From an uncultured Prevotella sp. (lineage in GTDB: Bacteria > Bacteroidota > Bacteroidia > Bacteroidales > Bacteroidaceae): DNA of 48,422 nt. The notes below the pieces were generated by a model, which ran no database searches, was not told the DNA's origin, and was given only the letters and a program-made list of their open reading frames with translations. Positions 1 through 7,701 of the stretch are shown here, piece after piece (within the stretch, counting starts at the first letter, position 1; each line of letters begins with the position of its first letter). Where the stretch lies: positions 1-48,422 of the forward strand of contig CAKOVA010000009.1 in NCBI GenBank assembly GCA_934120735.1, read 5' to 3'. The translations under genes were made by a program, and so were the position numbers.

Positions 1-1
1 T

Positions 2-649
2 GCAGGAATCTCATTATTCCAGTCAAAAACACAGAAAGCTAAGGGAATTTCTTTAGCTGTCATCGTGGCAGCAATCGCTGTGTTGATTTATAAGTACACA
101 CAAGTAGAGGGAGCTATTGATGTGAGTGCGCCTATTTTCCAACAATTCAATCCGTTCTATGTAGTTGCCTTAACACCTGTCAGCATGGCCATCTTCGGTT
201 CGTTGGCAGCCAAGGGCAAAGAACCTTCGGCTCCGCGCAAGATAGCTTATGGTATGGTGATTGCGGCATTTGCCTATACCATCATGATTGTTGGCTCACA
301 AGGCTTGCTTACTCCTAATGAACAGGCGTTGGCTGCCGAGGCAGGAACAGCCAGTTACGCATCTGCCAACTGGCTGATTAGTACTTATCTCGTGCTGACA
401 TTTGGTGAATTGCTGTTAAGTCCAATGGGTATCAGCTTCGTGAGCAAGGTTGCACCTCCCAAGCTCAAGGGAGCCATGATGGGCGGATGGTTTGCCGCTA
501 CCGCCATTGGTAACTTGTTGGTGAGTGTAGGTGGATATCTTTGGGGTGACTTACCAGTATGGGCTGTTTGGTCTGTATTCATTGGAGTCTGCTTACTCTC
601 TGCTTTGTTCATGTTCTCTGTAATGAAGCGATTGGAGAAAGTTTGTTAG
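2..649 (+). CDS. POT/PTR2-family proton-coupled oligopeptide transporter, C-terminal part (gene cut by window edge)
   Basis: The reading frame is open to the left edge, so the N-terminal part lies outside the window. About 215 codons remain. They encode at least four hydrophobic segments, including one starting SLAVIVAAIAVLIYKY, one around FNPFYVVALTPVSMAIFGSL and a C-terminal pair. The segment FGELLLSPMGISFVSKVAPP is typical of the late helices of POT (PTR2) peptide transporters, which import di- and tripeptides with protons across the inner membrane. The first in-frame start codon here (a GTG at 65) is inside a membrane segment and is not a believable start. A strong terminator follows the stop codon. 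The family call is made by recognition. The substrate cannot be read from the fragment. Confidence 0.85.
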   Translation, partial: AGISLFQSKTQKAKGISLAVIVAAIAVLIYKYTQVEGAIDVSAPIFQQFNPFYVVALTPVSMAIFGSLAAKGKEPSAPRKIAYGMVIAAFAYTIMIVGSQGLLTPNEQALAAEAGTASYASANWLISTYLVLTFGELLLSPMGISFVSKVAPPKLKGAMMGGWFAATAIGNLLVSVGGYLWGDLPVWAVWSVFIGVCLLSALFMFSVMKRLEKVC

Positions 650-670
650 TCAAACAACACCATTAAATGA

Positions 671-709
671 AAAGGCGTTTCGAACATAATGTTACGAAAC
701 GCCTTTTTA
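671..709 (+). terminator. intrinsic terminator of the peptide transporter gene
   Basis: A perfect 12-bp stem (671-682 with 695-706, aaaggcgtttcg and its complement) is extended inside by aaca/tgtt. It is followed by a run of T. It starts 22 bases after the transporter stop codon. Confidence 0.85.
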
Positions 710-760
710 TCTTTGTGAATGGATACCTATTTTAGCACATTCAACATGAGTCGCATTGCA

Positions 761-982
761 TTATTCAACGGTGTACATCCAAATGACGGCAATCATGATG
801 AGCGCTGCAATGATGGATAAGGAAATGAACAGAACGTTACTAATCATTTTTCTTCGTTTCTTAGAAAAGCGATTGTTGTTCTTATACTGTGATGATTCGT
901 GAGTTCTAAGTTGGTGATGATGAGAATGGTGTCTATGGAATCCTTCTCTCTGTGTAGATTGATTAGCGTTATATTCTGTCAT
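761..982 (-). CDS. small His-rich single-span membrane protein, unknown function
   Basis: A 73-78 residue protein. The N-terminal half is polar with a histidine cluster (HRHHSHHHQ), followed by a basic patch KKRRK and one C-terminal hydrophobic helix of about 22 residues (VLFISLSIIAALIMIAVIW). This order predicts a tail-anchored-like inner membrane protein with the N-terminus in the cytoplasm. Two starts are possible, at 997 and 982. The second is preferred because a TAAATTTG promoter box (plus 1005-1012) lies almost on top of the first. No family is recognised. The gene stands alone between the nan operon and the transporter terminator. Metal binding by the histidines is only a guess. Confidence 0.55.
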   Translation of the reverse strand: MTEYNANQSTQREGFHRHHSHHHQLRTHESSQYKNNNRFSKKRRKMISNVLFISLSIIAALIMIAVIWMYTVE

Positions 983-1004
983 TATCTTTGTCTTCATCCT
1001 ATTG

Positions 1005-1012
1005 CAAATTTA
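1005..1012 (-). promoter_or_regulatory. putative -7 box for the small membrane protein
   Basis: The minus strand reads TAAATTTG, matching the Bacteroidetes -7 pattern TAnnTTTG. The nearest TTTG upstream is 17 bases away, shorter than the usual 19-21, so the call is moderate. Confidence 0.4.
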
Positions 1013-1073
1013 CATAAAATACGCAATACCAAAGTAGGCTATTTTTTTGTAAAAATACTTATAGATATCATTA

Positions 1074-1991
1074 TCATAATCGATTGCAGCGACCGAAGAA
1101 GTTGATAGCTTCCAGTTCTTTTTTCATTTGTTGTTCTTCCTCGTTGGTCATATTCTGGAATGGAACACGATTAGGTCCCAAATCAAAACCTAAAAGTTTC
1201 ATGATACGTTTGCCTCCGACAATGTTGCCACGGTATCGGCAAATCACGTTGATGACTTCTTGTGAAAAGTTTTGTTTTTCGCGAGCTGTCTCAATATCGC
1301 CTTTCTTCCATGCTTCGATAATGCCCACCAGCTCGCGCCCATTGTAGTTGGTAGTTCCACCAATGCCACCCTGTGCGCCGCCTTGTGCTAGGCTTGGCAG
1401 TATCGTTTCGTCTTGTCCATGCAGCATATCGAATTTGCCATTTTTATACAATCGGCATTGATTGTATTCGTATAAGCTCTCGAACGTGTACTTGATACCA
1501 GCAAAATTGGAGATTCTTCCGTCCACAGCTTTCAGCAATTCCAGCATAGGAAGGAAAGCACCATTAAAGGCTGGTATGTGATAATAATAAAAAGGAAGGT
1601 CAGGCGCACTGTTTGCAATGGCTTCGCAGTATTTCACTAATTCCTCTATTCTTCCTATTTTAGGAAATGGAGGTGCCATGGAACCAATGCCCCATGCCCC
1701 AATTTCTTGAGCGTGTGCTGCCAATTTCTGACTCTCGCGCAGACAACAACTGCCAACATGCACGATGACCTTGAAACCTTGTGGAGCTACTTTGAGCCAA
1801 CGTTCAGCCAGTTGCATACGTTCATCGGTGGTGAGCATATAGCCTTCTCCAGACGATCCGTTGATGAATACGCCTTGCAATCCATTTTTTTGCAGCATGG
1901 CTGCATACTTTTCAATAGGTTCTAAGTTCAAGTCGCCATTCTCATGAAACGGTGTGAATGGTGCGTCAATTAATCCTATAATCTTTTCCAT
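1074..1991 (-). CDS. nanA: N-acetylneuraminate lyase (sialic acid aldolase)
   Basis: This enzyme cleaves N-acetylneuraminate to N-acetylmannosamine and pyruvate in the cytoplasm. The 305 residues match the usual length of the DHDPS/NAL (TIM barrel, class I aldolase) family. Visible signatures are GSSGEG at 45-50 (carboxylate binding), the catalytic tyrosine Y137 in YYYHIPAFNG, and the Schiff-base lysine K167 in FAGIKYT. The HIPA and GIKYT wording is that of sialic acid lyases rather than dihydrodipicolinate synthases. It is the last gene of a leftward operon, 91 bases after the MFS transporter. No NanE epimerase or ManNAc kinase is in the window, so the next pathway step must be encoded elsewhere or just not linked. 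Confidence 0.93.
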   Translation of the reverse strand: MEKIIGLIDAPFTPFHENGDLNLEPIEKYAAMLQKNGLQGVFINGSSGEGYMLTTDERMQLAERWLKVAPQGFKVIVHVGSCCLRESQKLAAHAQEIGAWGIGSMAPPFPKIGRIEELVKYCEAIANSAPDLPFYYYHIPAFNGAFLPMLELLKAVDGRISNFAGIKYTFESLYEYNQCRLYKNGKFDMLHGQDETILPSLAQGGAQGGIGGTTNYNGRELVGIIEAWKKGDIETAREKQNFSQEVINVICRYRGNIVGGKRIMKLLGFDLGPNRVPFQNMTNEEEQQMKKELEAINFFGRCNRL

Positions 1992-2082
1992 TTTTTATAT
2001 GTTGATGATTTTTATTTTGAATTTTGAGGAAATAAGCCCTGAAGAGCGCTCCCCCGTTATTGCTTTCAAGTTTAGCCAACAG

Positions 2083-3321
2083 TTATGATGCGTTATCTGT
2101 CGTTGGCTTTAGGCACACCAGTTGCAATATCAGTGCAATCACCACGATACCTCCTAAAATGGCAAACCCTAATCCTAAGTTGCCTCCATCGCTCCATTTG
2201 CCCAACACTTGAGTCACCAAGGCGCCAGCAAACACGCCTACCATGTTCATGATACCGTAGGCAGTGCCACGATGTTTGGTCGAAATAAACTGACAAAGAA
2301 TGGGCATGTTGTTGGCATCGAAGATACCGTAGCCCACACCAAAGCACAGACCTGCGCCGACAATGGCTACAATATGGTGACCGAACCCAAGCAATATTAA
2401 GGCTGGTATCGTCATGCCTAGTCCGATGGCGCTGGTGTAGATACGCCCTCGGATGTTTCTCTGTACCCATCGGTCGGACAAGATACCTCCCACGATGACA
2501 CCCACAAATGACGAAACGGCAATGGTAATGGTACTCAAGGGTCCTGCACTCGACATGTCAATGCCTAAATTGGTAGCAAAGAGCGTTGGTAGCCAGTTCT
2601 TTGTTGCCCAACCCGGTAAGCTCGGAACCGCAAAATAGAACAAGATAATCCAGAAAGCCCAATTAGACAGCACAATACTTAACCCTTTGAAAGGATTGAT
2701 ACTTGCTTTATTATGTGTCGTGGAAGAGGTCGACTGTGCGTGTGAGGGGTTTTCGTAAAGGAATAAGAGCAGCACGATTGAGTACACAACTCCAATGATA
2801 CCAAACCAATGGAATGCCGAATGCCATGTAAACATGGCTGCAATAGTGGCACCAAATCCACCAATGGCTTGCCCCGTGTACAAGCCCGTCATGTGGATGC
2901 CAATTGCCAAAGAGCGTGATTTTCCTTCATGCCAGTCGGCTATCAGTGACAGTGCGGAAGGGATGTAGAGTGCTTCACTAACGCCCATAAAGGCGCGCAA
3001 CCAATATAGTTGTGTGAAATTTTCGGCATATCCCATAAGATAGGTCACGCCCGACCAAACAAACAGACTGCCTACCACTAACCACTTACGGCTCACACGG
3101 TCGGCTATCATGCCTGCAAACGGACTTACCAATCCGTAAATCCACAGAAATACTGCCATCAGTGCACCGAATGCTTCTGCCTTGTTCAATTCTACAATAT
3201 CTACTTTCATCGACTCTTGCATGGTAGAGAGCATCTGTCTATCCATGTAGTTGAGCAATGCTACCACCCATAGCAGTGCAACTACGAGCCACGGATAATA
3301 TTTTTTTTCTTTTAGGTTCAT
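2083..3321 (-). CDS. MFS transporter, probable sialic acid importer (NanT-like)
   Basis: A 412-residue protein with about 12 hydrophobic segments. It has the MFS loop 2-3 motif around GMIADRVSRKW (near residue 80) and the matching mid-protein motif GGILSDRWVQR. N-terminal NYMDRQMLS is typical of the anion:cation symporter branch that includes sugar-acid importers. Its place between a kelch mutarotase and NanA makes N-acetylneuraminate the likely substrate, by analogy with the MFS NanT of other Bacteroidetes nan loci. It lies 41 bases after the mutarotase stop and 91 before nanA. Family is sure from sequence; substrate is inferred from context. Confidence 0.85.
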   Translation of the reverse strand: MNLKEKKYYPWLVVALLWVVALLNYMDRQMLSTMQESMKVDIVELNKAEAFGALMAVFLWIYGLVSPFAGMIADRVSRKWLVVGSLFVWSGVTYLMGYAENFTQLYWLRAFMGVSEALYIPSALSLIADWHEGKSRSLAIGIHMTGLYTGQAIGGFGATIAAMFTWHSAFHWFGIIGVVYSIVLLLFLYENPSHAQSTSSTTHNKASINPFKGLSIVLSNWAFWIILFYFAVPSLPGWATKNWLPTLFATNLGIDMSSAGPLSTITIAVSSFVGVIVGGILSDRWVQRNIRGRIYTSAIGLGMTIPALILLGFGHHIVAIVGAGLCFGVGYGIFDANNMPILCQFISTKHRGTAYGIMNMVGVFAGALVTQVLGKWSDGGNLGLGFAILGGIVVIALILQLVCLKPTTDNAS

Positions 3322-3362
3322 TTTCTTTCTTTTTCCCTGGGGTGTTAGTTAAAATATAGAGG

Positions 3363-4493
3363 CTATAATGGTAAACGGAAGCGGAATATCTCCGCAGTTC
3401 TGATTCCCGGTTTCAATTCTCCACCTATTATATATATGTAGGTGCCATCGAACACCAAAGATGCTCCAGCCCTCGCTGCAGCTTCATGGCTTCCCAAAAG
3501 TGTCCACTTGTCACTTTTGTATAAGTTGATGTAGGGATTGAATCGATACCATGCTATGGGATGTTTCATATATCCAGGCATGGGACGGTTTACGGCAGCC
3601 TCAAACACATCTTTATTCACACCACCTAAGGTCACAATGCCTGCATCACCACAGTTCACGACAGCTGCTCCTCCAAGATATATCTCTTCTTGCTGGCATG
3701 TTCGTGGTCCTTCTACTGGCTTTGCTCCGCTTTTGGCAAACTGGTATCCCTGCATTTGTAATTGGGCATCTTGCTTGTCAGTCTTGGAGGTGCATCCTCC
3801 CCACGCATAAAATGCGCCGTCTGTGTAGCCACAGACAGGTTGACCTAACACCTCACTTGTCAAAGACGAAAGTATTTGCCAACCTTTTTGCAAGTCTTCA
3901 AGCTGAAGTTGTGCAATGTGCAAACCGTCGTACACCATCACAGTAGAATGACCGAGGCTTCCTGCAAAGTTATCCAGTTTCCATGGTAGGGCAGGGTAGG
4001 CTTCCACGACAGCCTTCCCCTGTTCAATGGTTATCTTGAACACTTGATCAGATGAGCCTTCGGCATTACACCCACCCATGCAAAGCAAACCATTGGACAG
4101 ACTGACTGATACGCCATAAGCGCAAGGTTCGGGTAGCTTGCCTATCAACTGCCAGTCAAGTGTATCTACAGTTGTGTTTATTTTGGCAGCGTAAATCCCT
4201 TGATAAAATTTCTTCTTGCCACCATCAGCGGCAGGAACATCAGGAAAGTTACACCCACCTGCCATGATAAGATAGCCGTCAACAATTCCAGCAAAGCATG
4301 CCGAAACCCCTTTCTCTATTCCTTTCTCGTTTGCAGGAAATCCTTTGACTCGTTCCATTTGAAGATGGTCAGTGACCTTTGCACTAGCATCATGATTACA
4401 GATACATGTCATGAATATAAATATTAGTAATTGATGAGCAAAACTTGTTATTCTCTTTGTTTTAATTTTACAAACTTCCCCCTTATTTCTCAT
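3363..4493 (-). CDS. secreted kelch-repeat protein, cyclically permuted sialic acid mutarotase type (NanM-like)
   Basis: A 376-residue protein with an N-terminal export signal (hydrophobic stretch LLIFIFMTCICNHDASA) followed by kelch blades. Repeats are marked by GG pairs such as YLIMAGGCNFPD, GLLCMGGCNAEG, FYAWGGCTS, IVTLGGVNKD and a final YIYIIGGELKPG. NanM-type mutarotases speed conversion of alpha- to beta-N-acetylneuraminate after sialidase release, which suits a periplasmic enzyme ahead of an importer. The short final blade and the order suggest the circularly permuted subfamily common in Bacteroides nan clusters. It is the first gene of the operon. The start at 4493 gives a long basic n-region; a downstream start cannot be excluded. 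Confidence 0.85.
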   Translation of the reverse strand: MRNKGEVCKIKTKRITSFAHQLLIFIFMTCICNHDASAKVTDHLQMERVKGFPANEKGIEKGVSACFAGIVDGYLIMAGGCNFPDVPAADGGKKKFYQGIYAAKINTTVDTLDWQLIGKLPEPCAYGVSVSLSNGLLCMGGCNAEGSSDQVFKITIEQGKAVVEAYPALPWKLDNFAGSLGHSTVMVYDGLHIAQLQLEDLQKGWQILSSLTSEVLGQPVCGYTDGAFYAWGGCTSKTDKQDAQLQMQGYQFAKSGAKPVEGPRTCQQEEIYLGGAAVVNCGDAGIVTLGGVNKDVFEAAVNRPMPGYMKHPIAWYRFNPYINLYKSDKWTLLGSHEAAARAGASLVFDGTYIYIIGGELKPGIRTAEIFRFRLPL

Positions 4494-4557
4494 TATACAT
4501 GATGTTCAGCTTTAGATTAAATGGAAAACGACTTAACTTTTACTATTTGTCTAAATT

Positions 4558-4606
4558 GAGAGGAGTTTGTGCTTTGTATTTGTAAACCAAGCATCAAACT
4601 CCTCTC
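4558..4606. promoter_or_regulatory. long perfect hairpin or operator upstream of the nan operon
   Basis: A 12-bp perfect inverted repeat (4558-4569 gagaggagtttg with 4595-4606) continues inward as tgctt/aagca with one bulged base. No T-run follows on either strand, so it is a poor terminator. It lies 65-113 bases ahead of the mutarotase start and just after a possible -7 box, so it could be a leader hairpin or a repressor operator. Confidence 0.5.
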
Positions 4607-4623
4607 ATGTACAAAATCTTAGA

Positions 4624-4631
4624 CAAAATTA
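4624..4631 (-). promoter_or_regulatory. weak candidate -7 box of the nan operon
   Basis: The minus strand reads TAATTTTG, matching TAnnTTTG, but no TTTG is found 19-21 bases upstream. A -7 box with a poor -33 box would suit an activator-dependent catabolic promoter; that is inference only. Confidence 0.25.
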
Positions 4632-4633
4632 CA

Positions 4634-4712
4634 ATAAAAAAATGAAATAATGCCTCATTTATCCGTTAAAAAACATGCAAGTTTATTTTGTGCTGCTTTT
4701 TTTTGAGGCATT
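4634..4712 (-). terminator. possible terminator downstream of hppA
   Basis: AATGCCTCA and its exact complement TGAGGCATT (plus 4649-4657 and 4704-4712) can pair across a 46-base loop. In the leftward direction the stem is followed by ATTTCATTTTTTT. It starts 27 bases after the hppA stop codon. The long loop makes this only moderately likely. Confidence 0.4.
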
Positions 4713-4738
4713 TTCAATCAGTGATGTCCTACTAATAT

Positions 4739-6940
4739 TTAAATGAGAGCAGCTGTTAGTCCAGCCATCACGATGCTGACCATAGACATCAACTTAATCA
4801 GAATATTCAAGCTTGGTCCACTGGTGTCTTTGAAAGGATCACCTACGGTATCACCAACGACAGTAGCTTTGTGGCATGCCGAACCTTTGCCACCGAAGTT
4901 ACCTTCCTCTACCATCTTCTTGGCATTATCCCATGCGCCACCTGCGTTTGCCATAAAGATAGCAAGTGTAAAGCCTGCTGCCAAACCGCCTACCAGTAAT
5001 CCTAACACACCTGCAACGCCTAAGACCATACCAACAACGATAGGAATGACTATGGCCAATATGGACGGTAACAGCATCTCGCGTTGTGCCGACTTGGTGC
5101 TAATCTCTACACATCGTCCATAATCGGGTGTGGCTTTTCCTTCCAATATACCCTTGATTTCTCTGAATTGACGTCTTACTTCATCAACCATCGCACCTGC
5201 TGCTCTGCCTACAGCACCCATAGTGAGTCCGCAGAACAAATAAGCAGCCATAGCACCAATGAAGGCTCCTACTAAAACGCGCGGATTCATCACGTTCACT
5301 TGGAAGAAATCCATGAAATCAGACATGGTGGCATTCATTGGATCGAATATTGTTCCTGCGGCATTTACAAATTGATGACCTTCGTCAGCCATGCGGACCA
5401 TGGCAATTTTTATTTCTTCAATATACGAAGCCAACAGTGCCAATGCTGTAAGTGCAGCCGAACCAATGGCAAATCCCTTACCTGTAGCCGCCGTGGTGTT
5501 ACCTAAAGCGTCAAGTGCATCAGTACGTTCTCTCACCTCTTCGCCCAGTTCACTCATTTCTGCGTTACCACCCGCATTGTCAGCAATGGGGCCATAGGCA
5601 TCTGTAGCCAAGGTGATGCCCAAGGTGGAAAGCATGCCTACTGCCGCAATACCAATGCCATATAGACCATGACTGATAGATTCGGCACTCATACTCATAT
5701 CAAATCCGTTGGCACAGAGATAACTCAACATAATGGCTGCGGAGATGGTTACCACGGGAATGCAGGTACTTATCATTCCGGTACCAATACCCTTGATAAT
5801 CACGGTTGCAGCACCTGTTTGCGAAGCTGCTGCAATTTCTTGCGTTGGTTTATAGCTATGTGAGGTATAATATTCGGTAGCCTGACCGATAATCACACCT
5901 GCGGCTAGACCCGATATGACAGAGAAGCTAATGCCTAACCAATTCTCAATGCCTAAGAGATAAAGGATGACGAACGTTGCGATGGCGATCAGCACGGCCG
6001 AAAAGTTGGTACCAAGGCTCAACGATTTCAGCAAATCCTTCATGGTAGCCTCTTCCTTCGTACGCACCATGAATATACCTGCCAAACTTAAGAATATGCC
6101 CACGGCAGCAATAATCATGGGTGCCACTACTGCTTTCATTTGCATTTCGCCGCTTGCCGCAAAGGCTGTGGCACCCAGTGCAGCTGTTGAAAGAATGCTT
6201 CCGCAGTAGCTTTCATACAAGTCAGCACCCATACCAGCCACATCTCCTACGTTATCGCCTACATTGTCGGCAATGGTTGCGGGGTTGCGGGGGTCGTCTT
6301 CCGGAATATCTTGTTCTACCTTACCCACCAAATCGGCTCCAACGTCGGCTGCCTTGGTGTAAATACCTCCACCAACACGTGCAAACAGTGCTTGGGTTGA
6401 AGCACCCATGCCAAAGGTAAGCATGGTTGTGGTGATGGTGATGAGTGCCATGTGGTCGCCTGTGTAAAACATAGAAAGTATCATAAACCAGATGGCAATG
6501 TCTAATAGCCCAAGGCCTACCACCACAAGTCCCATCACAGCGCCCGAGCGGAACGCAATCTGTAAACCTTGGTTCAAGCTCTTTCGTGCTGCGTTAGCCG
6601 TTCTGCCTGAAGCGTAAGTTGCTGTTTTCATGCCGAAGAATCCGCACAATCCGCTGAATAATCCACCAGTAAGGAATGCAAAGGGAACCCATGGGTTCTG
6701 AACTTTCAGCACGTACGCCATGAATGCAAATAACAGCGCTAATGCGATAAAGACATAACCAACAACCTTGTACTGTTGTTTAAGATAGGCCATGGCTCCT
6801 TTACGAACGTGAAGAGCAATTTCACGCATGCGTGGGGTACCTTCATCGGCCTTCATCATGTTACTAAAGAAATACCAGGCCATGGCCAGTGCAATAATTG
6901 ATGCAACTGGTACAAGCCAGAAAACAATTGGAATGTTCAT
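4739..6940 (-). CDS. hppA: membrane-bound ion-pumping inorganic pyrophosphatase, K+-dependent type
   Basis: A 733-residue, roughly 16-helix membrane protein that hydrolyses pyrophosphate and pumps H+ and/or Na+ outward. The substrate-binding stretch [11 protein letters not shown] followed by [19 protein letters not shown], the late [14 protein letters not shown] and the GNTTAA block (around residue 478) are diagnostic. The alanine in GNTTAA, where K+-independent enzymes have lysine (GNTTKA), marks the K+-stimulated class, which includes Na+ pumps. The frame stays open to 7141, but a near-perfect promoter lies inside that extension, and [15 protein letters not shown] is a normal N-terminus, so 6940 is chosen. 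Pumped ion is not decided here. Confidence 0.95.
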   Translation of the reverse strand: MNIPIVFWLVPVASIIALAMAWYFFSNMMKADEGTPRMREIALHVRKGAMAYLKQQYKVVGYVFIALALLFAFMAYVLKVQNPWVPFAFLTGGLFSGLCGFFGMKTATYASGRTANAARKSLNQGLQIAFRSGAVMGLVVVGLGLLDIAIWFMILSMFYTGDHMALITITTTMLTFGMGASTQALFARVGGGIYTKAADVGADLVGKVEQDIPEDDPRNPATIADNVGDNVGDVAGMGADLYESYCGSILSTAALGATAFAASGEMQMKAVVAPMIIAAVGIFLSLAGIFMVRTKEEATMKDLLKSLSLGTNFSAVLIAIATFVILYLLGIENWLGISFSVISGLAAGVIIGQATEYYTSHSYKPTQEIAAASQTGAATVIIKGIGTGMISTCIPVVTISAAIMLSYLCANGFDMSMSAESISHGLYGIGIAAVGMLSTLGITLATDAYGPIADNAGGNAEMSELGEEVRERTDALDALGNTTAATGKGFAIGSAALTALALLASYIEEIKIAMVRMADEGHQFVNAAGTIFDPMNATMSDFMDFFQVNVMNPRVLVGAFIGAMAAYLFCGLTMGAVGRAAGAMVDEVRRQFREIKGILEGKATPDYGRCVEISTKSAQREMLLPSILAIVIPIVVGMVLGVAGVLGLLVGGLAAGFTLAIFMANAGGAWDNAKKMVEEGNFGGKGSACHKATVVGDTVGDPFKDTSGPSLNILIKLMSMVSIVMAGLTAALI

Positions 6941-6974
6941 AGTTTTAAAGTGTTTTAAGTTAGTAGATTTGTCG

Positions 6975-7005
6975 CAAATGTAGTGAATAATTTTAAGTTT
7001 GCAAA
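6975..7005 (-). promoter_or_regulatory. promoter of hppA
   Basis: The minus strand has TTTG, 19 bases, TACATTTG: a full match to the Bacteroidetes sigma-A consensus. It predicts a short leader of about 28 bases before the ATG at 6940. Confidence 0.8.
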
Positions 7006-7141
7006 TATTTCTTACATATTTTCCCACCCTTGAAATAAGAAAATTTAGAAAGGCGAAATATGGGTTGTTCATCTGTCGGAATGTGATGTATCGAACAAGC
7101 GCAAAAGGGCTGAGCCAACATTTGTTTAATATTTTTCTCAT

Positions 7142-7625
7142 TTTTAGCCCTTAAAATAGCCCTTCAGAATGTGCAATCTAGATGAAAACACTAGGCATGG
7201 AGGATGCACACAGGACGTCAAGGACGCTTTAAAATTGTGTTTTTGCTGCAATGTCAATGTGTTTTTCGCTGAATACCCATCACTTTGGTGAGCAAGTTGT
7301 AGCTTATTGCAGCATAAAAGCATACGAATTGCATGCTTAACTCAATGCTTTTGCCGACAAAAGAGATATTGATAGGTAGATAAAACGCAGGAAATATTTA
7401 TAAACTATTGTGTATGAGGTATATACAAATAATGCTCATGCTTGCCGTATTTGCAACATGCGGCATGTTTGTTTGCAAATATGCGAAATATGAACGCGTA
7501 CGTTGTCAAGAAAATTCAGTAACGTTGGCAGTCATGATTTGGGTAGGACCAACGAGCATATCTTTTGATAGAAAGGTGGCATTTAGATGGGGTTTTCAAT
7601 GGATTAGTCCATCCAGTTGTACCAA
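7142..7625. other. gene-poor gap with a repeated element
   Basis: No convincing gene is seen. A 76-codon plus-strand frame (7408-7638) has no family resemblance and runs through a repeat. Positions 7467-7520 hold copy A of an element shared with 15141-15193 and, in part, with 37217-37232. Confidence 0.5.
7467..7520 (-). repeat. intergenic repeat element, copy A
   Basis: Read on the minus strand it has GAATTTTCTTGACAAC, then TTCATATTTCGC, then TTTGCAAACAAAC. The same three blocks in the same order occur at 15141-15193. This is not a tandem repeat or an IS end that I recognise. Confidence 0.6.
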
Positions 7626-7674
7626 GAATCGCTCATAGCGTTTTGATCGCTATTGCATGACAGGGGAGCGATTC
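7626..7674. other. nested hairpin downstream of the PAP2 gene
   Basis: An outer perfect 9-bp stem (7626-7634 with 7666-7674, gaatcgctc) encloses an inner perfect 6-bp stem (7635-7640 with 7648-7653, atagcg). It lies 28 bases past the PAP2 stop. No T-run follows, so it may be a 3' end protector or a factor-assisted terminator. Confidence 0.45.
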
Positions 7675-7701
7675 ATCATGTTCGGCCGACTGGTGGCTGA
7701 T

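Noticed and set aside
6941..7141. 67-codon N-terminal extension of hppA
   Set aside because: A perfect promoter (6975-7005) lies within it, so it would not be fully transcribed, and the family starts with the first membrane helix.
7408..7638. 76-codon plus-strand frame with a hydrophobic N-terminus
   Set aside because: It runs through repeat copy A, has no promoter or family resemblance, and its composition is like the surrounding spacer.
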